Assembly: GCF_003610455.1 (NCBI RefSeq)
Contig: NZ_RAQK01000001.1
Span: 1,612,001-1,676,000 of the forward strand
Source: Sulfitobacter guttiformis
GTDB lineage: Bacteria; Pseudomonadota; Alphaproteobacteria; Rhodobacterales; Rhodobacteraceae
Direction: 5' to 3'
DNA: 64,000 nt
Shown: piece by piece, positions 49,016 through 58,334 of the stretch
Position numbering within the stretch: the first letter of the stretch is position 1
How the letters are laid out: every line of letters starts with the position of its first letter
Notes under the pieces: generated by a model
Told to the model about the DNA's origin: nothing
Database searches by the model: none
The model's input: the letters and a program-made list of their open reading frames with translations, nothing else
Translations under genes and position numbers: made by a program

Positions 49016-49046
49016 GGCAGGCAGGGCATATTGTTCCCTGCCTGCC
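49016..49046. terminator. Bidirectional terminator between ubiB and the thiolase gene
   Basis: GGCAGGCAGGG (49016-49026) and CCCTGCCTGCC (49036-49046) form a perfect eleven-base-pair stem with a nine-base loop between two convergent genes. T-rich sequence lies on both sides but no long run. Confidence 0.7.
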
Positions 49047-49054
49047 GTTATTGT

Positions 49055-50233
49055 TCAGATGCGCTCAATGGCCAGCGCGATTCCTTGACCGCCGCCAATA
49101 CACATCGTGATCAGTGCACGTTTGCCACCGGTCCGCGCAAGCTCGTGCAGCGCTTTGACCGTGATGATGGCGCCAGTGGCCCCCACCGGATGCCCCAGTG
49201 CTATTGCGCCGCCGTTCGGGTTCACCTTTGCAGGATCAAATCCGAGCGCTTTGCTTACTGCCAGCGCTTGGGAGGCAAATGCCTCGTTGCTTTCGATCAC
49301 GTCGAAATCATCCGGCCCCAAGCCCGTTTTCTCAAACAGTTTGGTCACTGCCGGGATCGGTCCGATCCCCATCACTTCGGGGCGCACACCTGCATGGGCA
49401 TACCCGATGATCCTTGCCAGTGGGCGCAGACCATTTGCCGCTGCAGACGAGGCGCGGGCCAGTATCAGCGCTGCCGCACCGTCATTGATGCCCGAAGCAT
49501 TACCTGCTGTTACGGAGCCGTCCTTTTGGAACACAGGCCGCAGCCCTGCCAACTTGTCCAGCGTGGTGGCCTTTGGGTGCTCATCGCGATCAAACGCGAC
49601 AGTATCGCGGCCTTTGCGCACATCAATTGGTACGATCTGCCCTGTGAAATGCCCCGCTGCGATGGCCGCGGCCGCCCGTTCCTGTGACTGCATGGCAAAG
49701 GCGTCTTGTTCGACACGGCTCACCTCGTGCTCGCCTGCGACATTCTCGGCTGTGATCCCCATATGCCCTGTTCCGAAGGGACAATTCAGTGTCCCCAGCA
49801 GCATATCGAGCACGGGCATGTCGCCCATTTTTTGCCCCCAACGTGCAGCGGGCAGGATGTATGGTGCGCGACTCATGCTTTCTGCCCCACCAGCGAGTGC
49901 AAAATCTGCATCGCCCAGCATCAGCGACTGCGCGGCGGATACAATCGCCTGAACGCCGGACCCGCAGAGGCGGTTGACGTTCATTGCAGGCACGGCATCG
50001 GGCACGCCCGCCTCCATTGCGGCAACGCGGCTGAGATACATGTCACGCGGCTCTGTGTTGATAACGTTTCCAAAGACGACATGTCCGATTTGGCCGCCCT
50101 CTACACCCGCCCGAGATAGTGCTTCGCGCGCAACAGTCGCGCCAAGGGTGGTCGCTGGGGTACCGGCAAGCGCGCCGCCGAATGTCCCGATTGCGGTGCG
50201 TACACCGCTCAGAATAACGATATCGTCTGACAT
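49055..50233 (-). CDS. Acetyl-CoA C-acyltransferase (thiolase)
   Basis: The 392-residue thiolase has the acyl-accepting Cys90 in NVNRLCGSG, the NEAF motif in ESNEAFASQALAVS, the catalytic histidine in GGAIALGHPVGATG and the second cysteine in MCIGGGQG. These serve reversible condensation of two acyl-CoA units, either in beta-oxidation or as the first step of polyhydroxybutyrate formation. The sequence style is that of BktB/degradative-type enzymes, but chain-length preference cannot be read. It stands alone with its own terminator, and no phaB or phaC is adjacent. Confidence 0.93.
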   Translation of the reverse strand: MSDDIVILSGVRTAIGTFGGALAGTPATTLGATVAREALSRAGVEGGQIGHVVFGNVINTEPRDMYLSRVAAMEAGVPDAVPAMNVNRLCGSGVQAIVSAAQSLMLGDADFALAGGAESMSRAPYILPAARWGQKMGDMPVLDMLLGTLNCPFGTGHMGITAENVAGEHEVSRVEQDAFAMQSQERAAAAIAAGHFTGQIVPIDVRKGRDTVAFDRDEHPKATTLDKLAGLRPVFQKDGSVTAGNASGINDGAAALILARASSAAANGLRPLARIIGYAHAGVRPEVMGIGPIPAVTKLFEKTGLGPDDFDVIESNEAFASQALAVSKALGFDPAKVNPNGGAIALGHPVGATGAIITVKALHELARTGGKRALITMCIGGGQGIALAIERI

Positions 50234-50307
50234 GAATTGTCTCCTTGTGTTTCGAAGGCAGCCTAGAAAGCAACTGCGCGGTTGTCAGCCGGAACGTTCC
50301 GTCAGGA

Positions 50308-51045
50308 CTAAGTATGCGCTGGGTTCAAAAGCGCACGTCCCTGATCGGTCAGGGACCAGCATGTCGTTCCCTCGATGACAACGGCGGTCAGTGGCCTGCC
50401 ATAGCCTGCACCGGCATCAATATTGATCCGGTTGCCATAGTGGGTCGCCGTTTCGACAGGCGTGTGCCCGTGTACGATGACCTTGCCATGATCGCGCGTG
50501 TCCACGTGAAATTCTTTGCGGATCCACAGCAGGTCGTGCTCGGACTGTACCCCCAGCGCGATGCCGGGCTGGATGCCTGCGTGTGCAAAAAACAAATGCT
50601 CGGTTTCGAAGCTCAGATCGAGGCCATTCAGAAAATCAATATGGGACTGCGGTACTGCACTTTTGGCGCGCGCGTGGACGTCCGTCTGGCGATCTGTCCC
50701 TACCATGCTCACCCCGTAGGAAGCCATTGTTTTGTCACCGCCCAAACGCTCGTGCAGCCAATAAAGATATACCGGCAGATATGCGTCATGCACAGGATAG
50801 TCACGCATGAACCAGCTGAACATGCGGTCATGGTTGCCCTTCAGGCAGTGCCAGTTTTTGCCCGCCGACAGACCGCTTATTAGCGTATCTAGAACATCGC
50901 AGGAGGAGGGGCCGCGATCTGTGTAGTCCCCGATAAAAACGACCTGTGCCTCAGGTCCGCCGTCCGCCTCGATCAAATCGAGCACGCGAAGAAGCTCGGT
51001 GTGCTGGCCGTGGATATCACCAACTGCGTAAATCGGTCCGGTCAT
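50308..51045 (-). CDS. PPP-family metallophosphoesterase
   Basis: The 245-residue protein carries the PPP phosphatase series: GDIHGQ (residues 8-13), GDYTDRG near 38, GNHD near 70, FAHAGIQ near 155 and VHGHTPV near 193. This is the bacterial serine/threonine-phosphatase or Ap4A-hydrolase-like subgroup. It binds two metal ions and probably acts in the cytosol on phosphoproteins or dinucleotides. It starts 66 bases downstream of the serA stop on the same strand and may be read through from the serine genes. Confidence 0.88.
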   Translation of the reverse strand: MTGPIYAVGDIHGQHTELLRVLDLIEADGGPEAQVVFIGDYTDRGPSSCDVLDTLISGLSAGKNWHCLKGNHDRMFSWFMRDYPVHDAYLPVYLYWLHERLGGDKTMASYGVSMVGTDRQTDVHARAKSAVPQSHIDFLNGLDLSFETEHLFFAHAGIQPGIALGVQSEHDLLWIRKEFHVDTRDHGKVIVHGHTPVETATHYGNRINIDAGAGYGRPLTAVVIEGTTCWSLTDQGRALLNPAHT

Positions 51046-51111
51046 AAACCCTCCAATAAAATAGGCGCGACCCTGTTAGAGCCGCGCCTTTATGTACGTG
51101 TGTGGGTTACG

Positions 51112-52707
51112 TTATGCTACGTCGAATTCCAGCAGCTTGATCTGGGTAAACAGGCCGGTATCGTGCAGCTTTTTTACAACGGGCGCGGGCACAGGCTCGT
51201 CCACATACAACAGCGCGATCGCCTCGCCCTTCACACCGGCACGGCCAAGGGTAAAGTTGGCAATGTTTACGCCGTTCTCGCCCATAGTCTGGCCCAGTGC
51301 ACCAATGATTCCCGGCACGTCCTCGTTGGTCGTATAGACCATGTGGCGGCCGACCTCGGCGTCGATCTGGATGCCCTTGATCTGGATGAAACGCGGTTTG
51401 CCGTCCGAAAATACCGTTCCCGCGATTGACCGCTCGCGCTTGTCGGTGACAACCGTGACTTTTACGTAACCATCAAAAGCTCCGGATTTGTCCTGATTTG
51501 TTGTTGAAATCTGGATTCCTTTTTCTTTTGCTACAACTGGTGCTGAGACCATGTTCACGTCCGGATTGGCCCGCTTCATGATACCGGCAACTACACCGCA
51601 GTTCAGCGCATCGAGGTTCATCTCGGATACGACACCGTCATACAGAATGTTGATGGCCTTGATTGGCTCGTCCGTCAGCTGCCCGATAAAGGAGCCAAGG
51701 TGGCCCGATAGTTTGAGCCATGGCCCCATCACCTGCGCTTCTTCGGCGGTGACCGATGGCATGTTAAGAGCGTTACTCACCGCGCCCGTCAGCAGGTAGT
51801 CAGACATCTGCTCTGCAACTTGCAAGGCTACGTTTTCCTGGGCTTCGGTTGTGGCAGCACCAAGGTGCGGTGTGCAGACTACGTTAGGCAGGTTAAACAG
51901 CGGGTTCTCGGTTGCAGGCTCCACCTTGAATACATCGAACGCGGCACCCGCAACGTGGCCTGATTTCAGCAAATCGGCTAGCGCCTCTTCATCGACCAGA
52001 CCGCCACGGGCGCAGTTGATGATGCGCACGCCCTTTTTGGTTTTCTCAAGGTTTTCGCGGCTCAGGATGTTTGCTGTCTGCTCTGTAAACGGCACGTGCA
52101 ACGTGATGAAGTCAGCGCGCTTGAGCAGTTCTTCCAGTTCAACTTTTTCCACACCCATCTTGGCGGCTTTTTCTTCACCGAGGAAGGGATCATAAGCCAC
52201 GACTTTCATCTTCAGGCCCCGTGCGCGGTCGCACACGATCCCACCGATGTTGCCCGCACCGATAACGCCCAACGTTTTGCCGGTCAGCTCCACACCCATA
52301 AATGCGGACTTTTCCCACTTTCCAGCATGGGTTGAGGCGGATGCCTCTGGAATCTGGCGCGCCACCGCAAACATCATGGCGATGGCATGCTCTGCTGTTG
52401 TGATCATGTTGCCGAAGGGCGTGTTCATGACGATCACGCCCTGTTTGGAGGCGGCATCCTTGTCGATGTTATCGGTGCCGATCCCAGCGCGGCCGATAAC
52501 TTTGAGATTCGGTGCAGCAGCCAGAATTTTTTCGGTTACTTTGGTCGCTGAGCGAATGGCGAGGCCATCATAATTGCCGATAATGGCAAGGAGGGCATCC
52601 TTGTCCTTACCCAGATTGGGTTGGAAATCAACATCGATACCGCGGTCTTTAAAGATTTGAACAGCAGCATCGCTAAGGCTGTCGGATATGAGTACTTTGG
52701 GAGCCAT
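51112..52707 (-). CDS. serA: D-3-phosphoglycerate dehydrogenase
   Basis: SerA oxidises 3-phosphoglycerate to 3-phosphohydroxypyruvate, the entry to serine. The 531-residue protein has the substrate domain, the NAD motif GVIGAGNIGGIV, the catalytic arginine in INCARGGLVDEEAL and histidine in CTPHLGAATTEAQ. An intervening ASB domain and a C-terminal ACT domain (VPGIIGALGQTMGENGVNIA) follow. This long type is often allosterically controlled by serine or hydroxy acids. It follows serC by 55 bases that include a strong hairpin, and is probably cotranscribed with it. Confidence 0.97.
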   Translation of the reverse strand: MAPKVLISDSLSDAAVQIFKDRGIDVDFQPNLGKDKDALLAIIGNYDGLAIRSATKVTEKILAAAPNLKVIGRAGIGTDNIDKDAASKQGVIVMNTPFGNMITTAEHAIAMMFAVARQIPEASASTHAGKWEKSAFMGVELTGKTLGVIGAGNIGGIVCDRARGLKMKVVAYDPFLGEEKAAKMGVEKVELEELLKRADFITLHVPFTEQTANILSRENLEKTKKGVRIINCARGGLVDEEALADLLKSGHVAGAAFDVFKVEPATENPLFNLPNVVCTPHLGAATTEAQENVALQVAEQMSDYLLTGAVSNALNMPSVTAEEAQVMGPWLKLSGHLGSFIGQLTDEPIKAINILYDGVVSEMNLDALNCGVVAGIMKRANPDVNMVSAPVVAKEKGIQISTTNQDKSGAFDGYVKVTVVTDKRERSIAGTVFSDGKPRFIQIKGIQIDAEVGRHMVYTTNEDVPGIIGALGQTMGENGVNIANFTLGRAGVKGEAIALLYVDEPVPAPVVKKLHDTGLFTQIKLLEFDVA

Positions 52708-52739
52708 GTGTGTGGTCCTTATGAATTAGGGGGAGAGTG

Positions 52740-52758
52740 GCGGGGGAATATCCCCCGC
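52740..52758 (-). repeat. Strong hairpin between serC and serA
   Basis: GCGGGGGA (52740-52747) and TCCCCCGC (52751-52758) form a perfect eight-base-pair stem with a three-base loop just after the serC stop. No T run follows on the minus strand. It may set the relative level of serC and serA message. Confidence 0.55.
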
Positions 52759-52762
52759 GAAA

Positions 52763-53902
52763 TTATGCGTTAAGCTCGGCGTTGAAAGCGTAATCCAGCC
52801 AAGGCAGAAGCGCTTCGATATCCGATGTTTCAACAGTGGCGCCGCACCATATCCGCAGTCCCGCAGGCGCATCACGGTAAGCCCCGATATCCAGCGCGAC
52901 ATCCTCATCTGACAGACGCTTTGCCACTGCTTTTGCAAATGCCGCACCGTCCGCAATCCGTTCGTCCGTAAACTTGAGGCAGACAGAAGTGTTGGAGCGC
53001 GTCGCCGGATCAACCGCGAGGAAATTGATCCAGTCGTGCGATTCGACAAAAGCATTTATCGCGGCGGTATTGGCGTCAGCGCGGGCGATCATCCCGTTGA
53101 GGCCGCCCACAGATTTGGCCCATTCGAGCGCAAAGAGATAATCCTCGACACACATCATGGAAGGCGTGTTGATTGTCTCGCCCTTAAAAATACCCTCGAT
53201 CAGCTTGCCACCTTTGGTCAGGCGGAAAATTTTGGGTAGGGGCCATGCGGGCTTATAGGTTTCCAACCGCTCTACTGCACGCGGGCTCAGGATCAGCATG
53301 CCATGCGCCGCCTCACCGCCCAGCGCCTTTTGCCAGCTGAAGGTGGTGGCGTCCAAACGGTCCCATGGCAGGTCCATCGCAAACGCGGCAGAGGTCGCAT
53401 CACAGAGCGTCAGGCCCGCACGGTCCGCTGGTATTTCAAAAGACGCAGGAACGCGTACACCGGAGGTTGTGCCGTTATAGGTAAAGCAGACGTCGTTATC
53501 GAAGTTAACGCCCGCAAGATCTACGATCTCACCGTAGGGGGCGGTTTTCTCGGTCGCATCAATCTTGAGCTGTTTGAGTGCATCGGTAACCCAACCGGAG
53601 CCAAAGCTTTCCCATGCGAGCATCTCGACGTGGCGTTCGCCCAGCAGGTTCCACATCGCCATTTCATAGGCGCCTGTGTCGGATGCAGGTACAATGGCAA
53701 TTTGGTAATCGGCAGGTATGCCTAAAACGTCGCGCGTGGTCTCGATCGCAGCCAAAAGCTTGGCCTTGCCGGGTGCGGCGCGATGGCTGCGGCCCAGTGG
53801 CGCGTCAGAGAGTTTTGCCAGATCAAATGTGGGGGGTTTGGCGCAAGGGCCAGAAGAAAAACGCGGATTCATTGGTCGCGTGGTCGGTGCGGTAATAGCC
53901 AT
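52763..53902 (-). CDS. serC: Phosphoserine aminotransferase (alphaproteobacterial type)
   Basis: SerC transfers an amino group from glutamate to 3-phosphohydroxypyruvate, using pyridoxal phosphate. The 379-residue protein starts [20 protein letters not shown], has the PLP lysine in [15 protein letters not shown] and the arginine-rich phosphate site. It is of the PSAT subfamily common in alphaproteobacteria, distinct from the E. coli type. The structured leader directly before the ATG resembles the serC RNA motif. serA follows; serB is divergent. Confidence 0.95.
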   Translation of the reverse strand: MAITAPTTRPMNPRFSSGPCAKPPTFDLAKLSDAPLGRSHRAAPGKAKLLAAIETTRDVLGIPADYQIAIVPASDTGAYEMAMWNLLGERHVEMLAWESFGSGWVTDALKQLKIDATEKTAPYGEIVDLAGVNFDNDVCFTYNGTTSGVRVPASFEIPADRAGLTLCDATSAAFAMDLPWDRLDATTFSWQKALGGEAAHGMLILSPRAVERLETYKPAWPLPKIFRLTKGGKLIEGIFKGETINTPSMMCVEDYLFALEWAKSVGGLNGMIARADANTAAINAFVESHDWINFLAVDPATRSNTSVCLKFTDERIADGAAFAKAVAKRLSDEDVALDIGAYRDAPAGLRIWCGATVETSDIEALLPWLDYAFNAELNA

Positions 53903-53967
53903 TTATGCTATCCTCTCAGATAATCGCCCTTCGTTGGGGAAGGGTGTCCCGTAGATGCGTTTACGGG
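53903..53967 (-). promoter_or_regulatory. Structured serC leader, candidate serC RNA motif
   Basis: On the minus strand three hairpins precede the serC ATG: TACGGG/CCCGTA (53948-53953 with 53962-53967), CCCTTC/GAAGGG (53927-53932 with 53939-53944), and TATC/GATA (53909-53912 with 53919-53922). The last has GAGAGG, the ribosome site, in its loop. A conserved serC RNA motif has been described before serC in alphaproteobacteria. The fit is by layout and position; I could not score it against a covariance model. Confidence 0.5.
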
Positions 53968-54059
53968 CCATTCGGTTCTGGCACAAGCTGGGAAACATCG
54001 CTAAACCGCCGCTCGATCGCTTTTTTGCGACGCCCCTGACGCTGATCGGAAACCCGCAT

Positions 54060-54935
54060 ATGCTGACCGTTGTGCTTTTGTGCGCGCCTCATCGGCGCAA
54101 TCTTGACCCTGCCCTTGTTGAGTCGCTGCGAAATGCATGGGGCGGCGGTGAGGCAGTATGGCTTAAACCAGACGAAGCGGCAGAGTTTGCAGTGCCCGCC
54201 ATGCCCGAAAACCGAGAGCAGGTATGGGAAAGCTGTCAGGCGATGGGCGTGGATCTGGTTGTAGTTCCTACATCAGGTCGGCGCAAAAAGATGCTGCTGG
54301 CTGATATGGACAGCACCATGATCGAGCAGGAATGTATCGACGAACTCGCCGATGAGGCGGGCGTTGGCGCGCAGGTTAAAGACATCACCGCTAGGGCCAT
54401 GAACGGAGAGATCGATTTTGACGGTGCCCTGCGGGAGCGTGTCGGTCTGCTCAAGGGTCTGCCTGACGCAGTAATTGGAAGGGTACTAGCCGAGCGGATT
54501 ACGCTCATGTCTGGAGGCAAGGTTTTGCTTGCAACGATGAAGGCTAATGGCGCTCATGCCGCGCTGGTATCTGGCGGATTCACGGCGTTCACCGCGCGGA
54601 TTTCCACGCTTCTCGGCTTTGACGAAAATCGTGCCAACACTTTGGTGATAAAGCAAGGTGTACTCACCGGAGAGGTAGGCGTGCCGATCCTTGGTAAGCA
54701 GGCCAAGGTTGACGCGCTCAACGAGATAACAGCGCGGCTCGGGATTGGGCAGGACGAGGTGATCGCGGTGGGCGACGGCGCCAATGATCTGGGCATGCTG
54801 ACCCGCGCCGGTATGGGTGTCGCGCTGCACGCCAAGCCCGCTGTCGCTGCGCAATGTGACGTGCGGATCAATTTCGGTGATCTGACGGCACTGTTGTTCG
54901 TGCAGGGTTATACGCAGTCGGAATTTGTGAGCTGA
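54060..54935 (+). CDS. serB: Phosphoserine phosphatase
   Basis: SerB hydrolyses phosphoserine, the last step to serine. The 291-residue protein has an N-terminal ACT-like domain (LTVVLLCAPHRRNL onward), the HAD nucleophile motif LLADMDSTMIEQECIDELA near residue 80, and the late GDGANDLGMLTRAGMGVAL. The ATG at 54060 starts the conserved domain; the frame opens 35 codons earlier without similarity. Divergent from serC with 157 bases between starts, so both arms of the pathway can be controlled from one region. A good terminator follows. Confidence 0.95.
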   Translation: MLTVVLLCAPHRRNLDPALVESLRNAWGGGEAVWLKPDEAAEFAVPAMPENREQVWESCQAMGVDLVVVPTSGRRKKMLLADMDSTMIEQECIDELADEAGVGAQVKDITARAMNGEIDFDGALRERVGLLKGLPDAVIGRVLAERITLMSGGKVLLATMKANGAHAALVSGGFTAFTARISTLLGFDENRANTLVIKQGVLTGEVGVPILGKQAKVDALNEITARLGIGQDEVIAVGDGANDLGMLTRAGMGVALHAKPAVAAQCDVRINFGDLTALLFVQGYTQSEFVS

Positions 54936-54953
54936 ACGTAAATTTACCGTGAT

Positions 54954-54986
54954 AAACTCCGGGAAAGAAGATCCCCGGAGTTTTTT
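54954..54986 (+). terminator. Rho-independent terminator of serB
   Basis: AAACTCCGGG (54954-54963) pairs with CCCGGAGTTT (54974-54983), followed by a T-rich tail (TTTTTTG overall). It lies about 19 bases after the serB stop and may also end the convergent asparaginase transcript. Confidence 0.85.
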
Positions 54987-55007
54987 GTATGATTGATTTC
55001 CCTGCGC

Positions 55008-55991
55008 TTAGGCCAGAAGACCTGCGGCGGGTTTCAAGATGCCGGTGGTGAGGCCGTCCCAGTTTGTGATTGGCTTGTTAATTCGCTTCAGCGCGGCAGG
55101 ATGGTTCGGGTCAAGCATACCGAGGCGCACAAGCAGGGCGGCAATTGCGGCTTCTGCAGCGCGGGTTGTGCCGCAGGCCGCTTTAAGCGCAATGCCAAGC
55201 CCTTTTTCGGGGATGATAGCGATAAAGAAACCCTCTGCGCCTGTCTTCAAGGCGACTTTACCCTCGCAGGCGCGCATCAATTCGGTGCAGGCGCGGCCTT
55301 CGCCAGCGACGAGGTCGGGATGCATGCGCATGGCCTGATGTAGCCGTTCTTCGGCGCTGCCTTCCGGTGCGGCGGCAAAATGGGCCATGGCACGGGCTAA
55401 ACCGTGCAGGGTGGCTGCATGGTTGGGTGCCGAACAGCCGTCGATCCCGAATCCGGGGCTGGTTTGATTTGTGACCTCCTCGAAGGCTTCAAGGCAGGCG
55501 CGTTGTACCGGATGATCGGGGGCCACATAATCCGGCCCGCCACCAAGGTGTTTTGACAAGGTCAGGAATCCCGCATGTTTCCCAGAACAGTTATTGTGAA
55601 TCCGGCAGGGCGTCTCATGAGCGCGGATCTGCGCCTCCATAATTTCGCGATCGCGCGACTCTTCGGTGCCACAGCGAAAATCGTCGTCGGTCAGGCCTAA
55701 CTCTTTGATCCATGCGCCCACACCGTCGAGATGGATCTGCGCCCCCTGATGCGATGCACATGAGAGCGCCAATTGGCGCGTGCCAAGACCGAAAGCATCT
55801 GCGGCACCAGAGCGCACCAGTGGTAGGGCCTGTATCATCTTCGACGAGCTGCGGGCGAGTACGACCGCGTCTGGATCACCCCATGCCTCGACGATCTCGC
55901 CAGAGGCATCACAGATGACAGCGTGGCCGGAATGGACGCTTTCCAGAAATTGGCCACGCCAGATTTCGGCAAAGGGTGCGGGAGCGGTCAT
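55008..55991 (-). CDS. L-asparaginase II (AnsA-like, Rhizobium type)
   Basis: The 327-residue protein belongs to the asparaginase II family first known from Rhizobium etli, which is unrelated to the E. coli enzymes and releases ammonia from asparagine. It has the serine-lysine tandem in LARSSSKMIQALPLV near residue 48. A cysteine-lysine element NNCSGKHAGFL follows near 135, then GCSAPNHAATL. The length is typical. It converges on serB and shares the terminator region. No signal peptide is seen, so it acts in the cytosol. Confidence 0.88.
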   Translation of the reverse strand: MTAPAPFAEIWRGQFLESVHSGHAVICDASGEIVEAWGDPDAVVLARSSSKMIQALPLVRSGAADAFGLGTRQLALSCASHQGAQIHLDGVGAWIKELGLTDDDFRCGTEESRDREIMEAQIRAHETPCRIHNNCSGKHAGFLTLSKHLGGGPDYVAPDHPVQRACLEAFEEVTNQTSPGFGIDGCSAPNHAATLHGLARAMAHFAAAPEGSAEERLHQAMRMHPDLVAGEGRACTELMRACEGKVALKTGAEGFFIAIIPEKGLGIALKAACGTTRAAEAAIAALLVRLGMLDPNHPAALKRINKPITNWDGLTTGILKPAAGLLA

Positions 55992-56184
55992 GTTTGGTTC
56001 CTTTTTACTGCGTTTATGGGCGAAAACCTGCCAATGCGGGGTTTCACCACTCGCGTCTTTCGCGTTATGGTGTTTGTTGTCGAGAAGAGCTTAAACCATT
56101 GTGAAAGAATGGCCCATTCAAAAGCGGCTAGTGCAAGGTTTCGGATACATGTTGAGGCAACAGGACGGCTGGAGAATAGGACTG

Positions 56185-56715
56185 ATGGCATTTTTTAAAA
56201 CGGGTGTAGCGACCGCACTCATGGCGGGCCTGATCGCAGGCAGTGCGCTGGCACAGAGCCAGAGCACCAACCGCGTCGCTGCGAAAACCGACTGGAGCGT
56301 GTTTGTAGAGGATAACCCGACTGAATGTTGGGGTGTCTCCACGCCCAAGGAAACAGTGAACTCGCGCGATGGACGTGTCGTGGCGGTGAACCGTGGTCAG
56401 ATTTTGCTGATGGTATTTTACCGGCCAAGTGCTGGCGCAAGCGGTCAGGTTGCATTCACCGGCGGCTATCCTTTTGCGAGCGGCTCCACGGTAACGATCG
56501 ATATTTCGGGCACCAAGTTCGAGCTGTTCACCGAAGGGGAATGGGCATGGCCGGCAAGTGCATCGGACGATTCGCAAATCATTGCAGCGATGAAGCGGGG
56601 CTCTGACGCGAAGCTAACAGGTCGGTCAGGCCGCGGAACGCAAACAGACGATACTTTCTCGCTGCTCGGGTTTACCGCAGCGGTGGAGGATGCGGCCAAG
56701 CGCTGCGGCGGCTAA
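56185..56715 (+). CDS. Invasion-associated locus B (IalB) family protein
   Basis: The 176-residue product has a signal peptide (MAFFKTGVATALMAGLIAGS, cut after ALAQ) and an IalB domain with DWSVFVEDNPTECWGVS, VAVNRGQILLMVFYRPS and a C-terminal FTAAVEDAAKRCGG. Two cysteines probably form a disulphide. IalB was named in Bartonella but is widespread in harmless alphaproteobacteria, so no virulence role is implied. The frame opens 28 codons earlier, but MAFFKTG gives the natural leader. A terminator follows. Confidence 0.87.
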   Translation: MAFFKTGVATALMAGLIAGSALAQSQSTNRVAAKTDWSVFVEDNPTECWGVSTPKETVNSRDGRVVAVNRGQILLMVFYRPSAGASGQVAFTGGYPFASGSTVTIDISGTKFELFTEGEWAWPASASDDSQIIAAMKRGSDAKLTGRSGRGTQTDDTFSLLGFTAAVEDAAKRCGG

Positions 56716-56736
56716 TTGCTACCAATCGTTTATGCG

Positions 56737-56770
56737 GCCCTGCCTTGATTGGCGGGGCTGTTTTCATTTT
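56737..56770 (+). terminator. Terminator of the IalB-family gene
   Basis: GCCCTGCC (56737-56744) pairs with GGCGGGGC (56751-56758) with one wobble and a six-base loop, followed by TGTTTTCATTTT. Confidence 0.75.
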
Positions 56771-56818
56771 CGGGGCTGAGCGCCTATATACCGCATAACC
56801 CTACGAGGAATCATAATC

Positions 56819-57997
56819 ATGTCCGCACCAATCACCCAAGACGTTCATACTATCCCGCGCAAATTACCTGCGGGGCCGTTGAACCTTGTGGGAATGACCC
56901 GCGATGGCATGCGTGATGCATTGATCGCCATAGGGACGCCTGAAAAGCAGGCAAAGATGCGTGTTGGCCAAATATGGCAGTGGATTTACAACTGGGGTGT
57001 GCGTGATTTTGACGCCATGACCAACCTGAGCAAATCCTTCCGCGCCGAACTAGCTGAGCATTTTGTTGTGGCTGTGCCCGAAGTCGTGACCAAACAGATA
57101 AGTGCGGATGGCACTCGCAAATATCTGGTGCGGATTGCCGGCGGTCACGAGGTCGAGGTTGTGTACATCCCCGAGACGGACCGCGGAACGCTGTGCATCA
57201 GCTCTCAGGTCGGGTGCACGCTTACGTGCTCGTTCTGTCATACGGGTACGCAGAAACTGGTGCGGAACCTGACTGCAGGCGAGATCATTGGTCAGGTGAT
57301 GATCGCCCGCGACGATCTGGACGAATGGCCGCAAAGCGGTACGCGGACCTATGAGGCGCGTCTGCTTTCGAACATTGTTCTGATGGGCATGGGTGAGCCG
57401 CTGTATAATTTCGAAAACGTGCGGGACGCGATGAAGATAGCTATGGACCCCGAGGGTATCCAGCTTTCGCGCCGCCGTATCACCCTGAGCACGTCTGGCG
57501 TGGTGCCGGAAATTGCGCGTACCGCCGACGAGATTGGCTGCATGCTAGCTGTGTCCTTCCATGCCACCACCGATGAGGTGCGCGACACGCTCGTGCCGAT
57601 TAACAAGAAGTGGAATATCGCGGCACTGCTCGACGCGCTGCGCGCCTACCCGAGCCTGTCCAACTCCGAGCGTATTACTTTCGAGTACGTGATGCTGCAC
57701 GGCGTCAACGATAGTGACGAAGACGCGCACCGCCTGATGAAGCTGATCGAAGGCATACCTGCCAAGATTAACCTAATCCCTTTCAATGAATGGCCCGGCG
57801 CCCCCTACAAACGCTCGAGCAATAACCGCATTCGCGCTTTCTCTGATATTGTGCACGCTGCAGGATATGCCTCGCCTGTGCGCAAGCCACGGGGCGAGGA
57901 TATTATGGCGGCGTGTGGCCAGCTCAAGTCCGAGACAGAGCGCGCCCGTAAGTCTAAACGCCAGATCGAAGCGGAAGCCGGCACCGGTCAACACTAA
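56819..57997 (+). CDS. rlmN: Dual-specificity 23S rRNA A2503 / tRNA A37 C2-methyltransferase
   Basis: RlmN is a radical-SAM enzyme that methylates C2 of A2503 in 23S rRNA and A37 of some tRNAs. The 392-residue product has the iron-sulfur motif [11 protein letters not shown] near residue 135, [13 protein letters not shown] near 200, STSGVVPEI, and the C-terminal methyl-carrying cysteine in [10 protein letters not shown] near 365. The start and length agree with the family. It follows the IalB gene after a terminator, so it has its own promoter. Confidence 0.96.
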   Translation: MSAPITQDVHTIPRKLPAGPLNLVGMTRDGMRDALIAIGTPEKQAKMRVGQIWQWIYNWGVRDFDAMTNLSKSFRAELAEHFVVAVPEVVTKQISADGTRKYLVRIAGGHEVEVVYIPETDRGTLCISSQVGCTLTCSFCHTGTQKLVRNLTAGEIIGQVMIARDDLDEWPQSGTRTYEARLLSNIVLMGMGEPLYNFENVRDAMKIAMDPEGIQLSRRRITLSTSGVVPEIARTADEIGCMLAVSFHATTDEVRDTLVPINKKWNIAALLDALRAYPSLSNSERITFEYVMLHGVNDSDEDAHRLMKLIEGIPAKINLIPFNEWPGAPYKRSSNNRIRAFSDIVHAAGYASPVRKPRGEDIMAACGQLKSETERARKSKRQIEAEAGTGQH

Positions 57998-58102
57998 CTT
58001 CTGGCAGGCTTAAAAATCTTGGTTCTGCCACAATCGGAACCGAATCCTGCCACCGAAAGCAAACAGACTGTTTCCTGAGATGACTTAATCAGGAGACGGA
58101 CA

Positions 58103-58318
58103 ATGACGATCATTATCAAACAAGACGCCTTCGTTACCGAGGAGGTAATGCAGATTGTAGCGCATGAACGTGCAGTGGCCTTGTCGGCCCGCGAATGGAA
58201 GCATCGCCTTGCAGGCTATGGCTACTCCATCCGCGACACCGAAGATGGCAAGCATGTTCTCGAAACGCTGCCCCACCATGTTGCGCTGTGCGAACTTCCC
58301 GACGAGCTGTTTCACTGA
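58103..58318 (+). CDS. Small conserved protein of unknown function
   Basis: A 71-residue soluble protein (MTIIIKQDAFVTEEVMQIV to CELPDELFH) with no signal peptide or membrane helix. AGGAGA eight bases before the ATG is a strong ribosome site, which supports translation. A central RDTEDGKHVLETLP could be a beta hairpin. I do not recognise the family. It lies after rlmN by 105 bases and converges on the LOG-family gene. Confidence 0.65.
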   Translation: MTIIIKQDAFVTEEVMQIVAHERAVALSAREWKHRLAGYGYSIRDTEDGKHVLETLPHHVALCELPDELFH

Positions 58319-58334
58319 TCAGCGCCGGAAGTTA

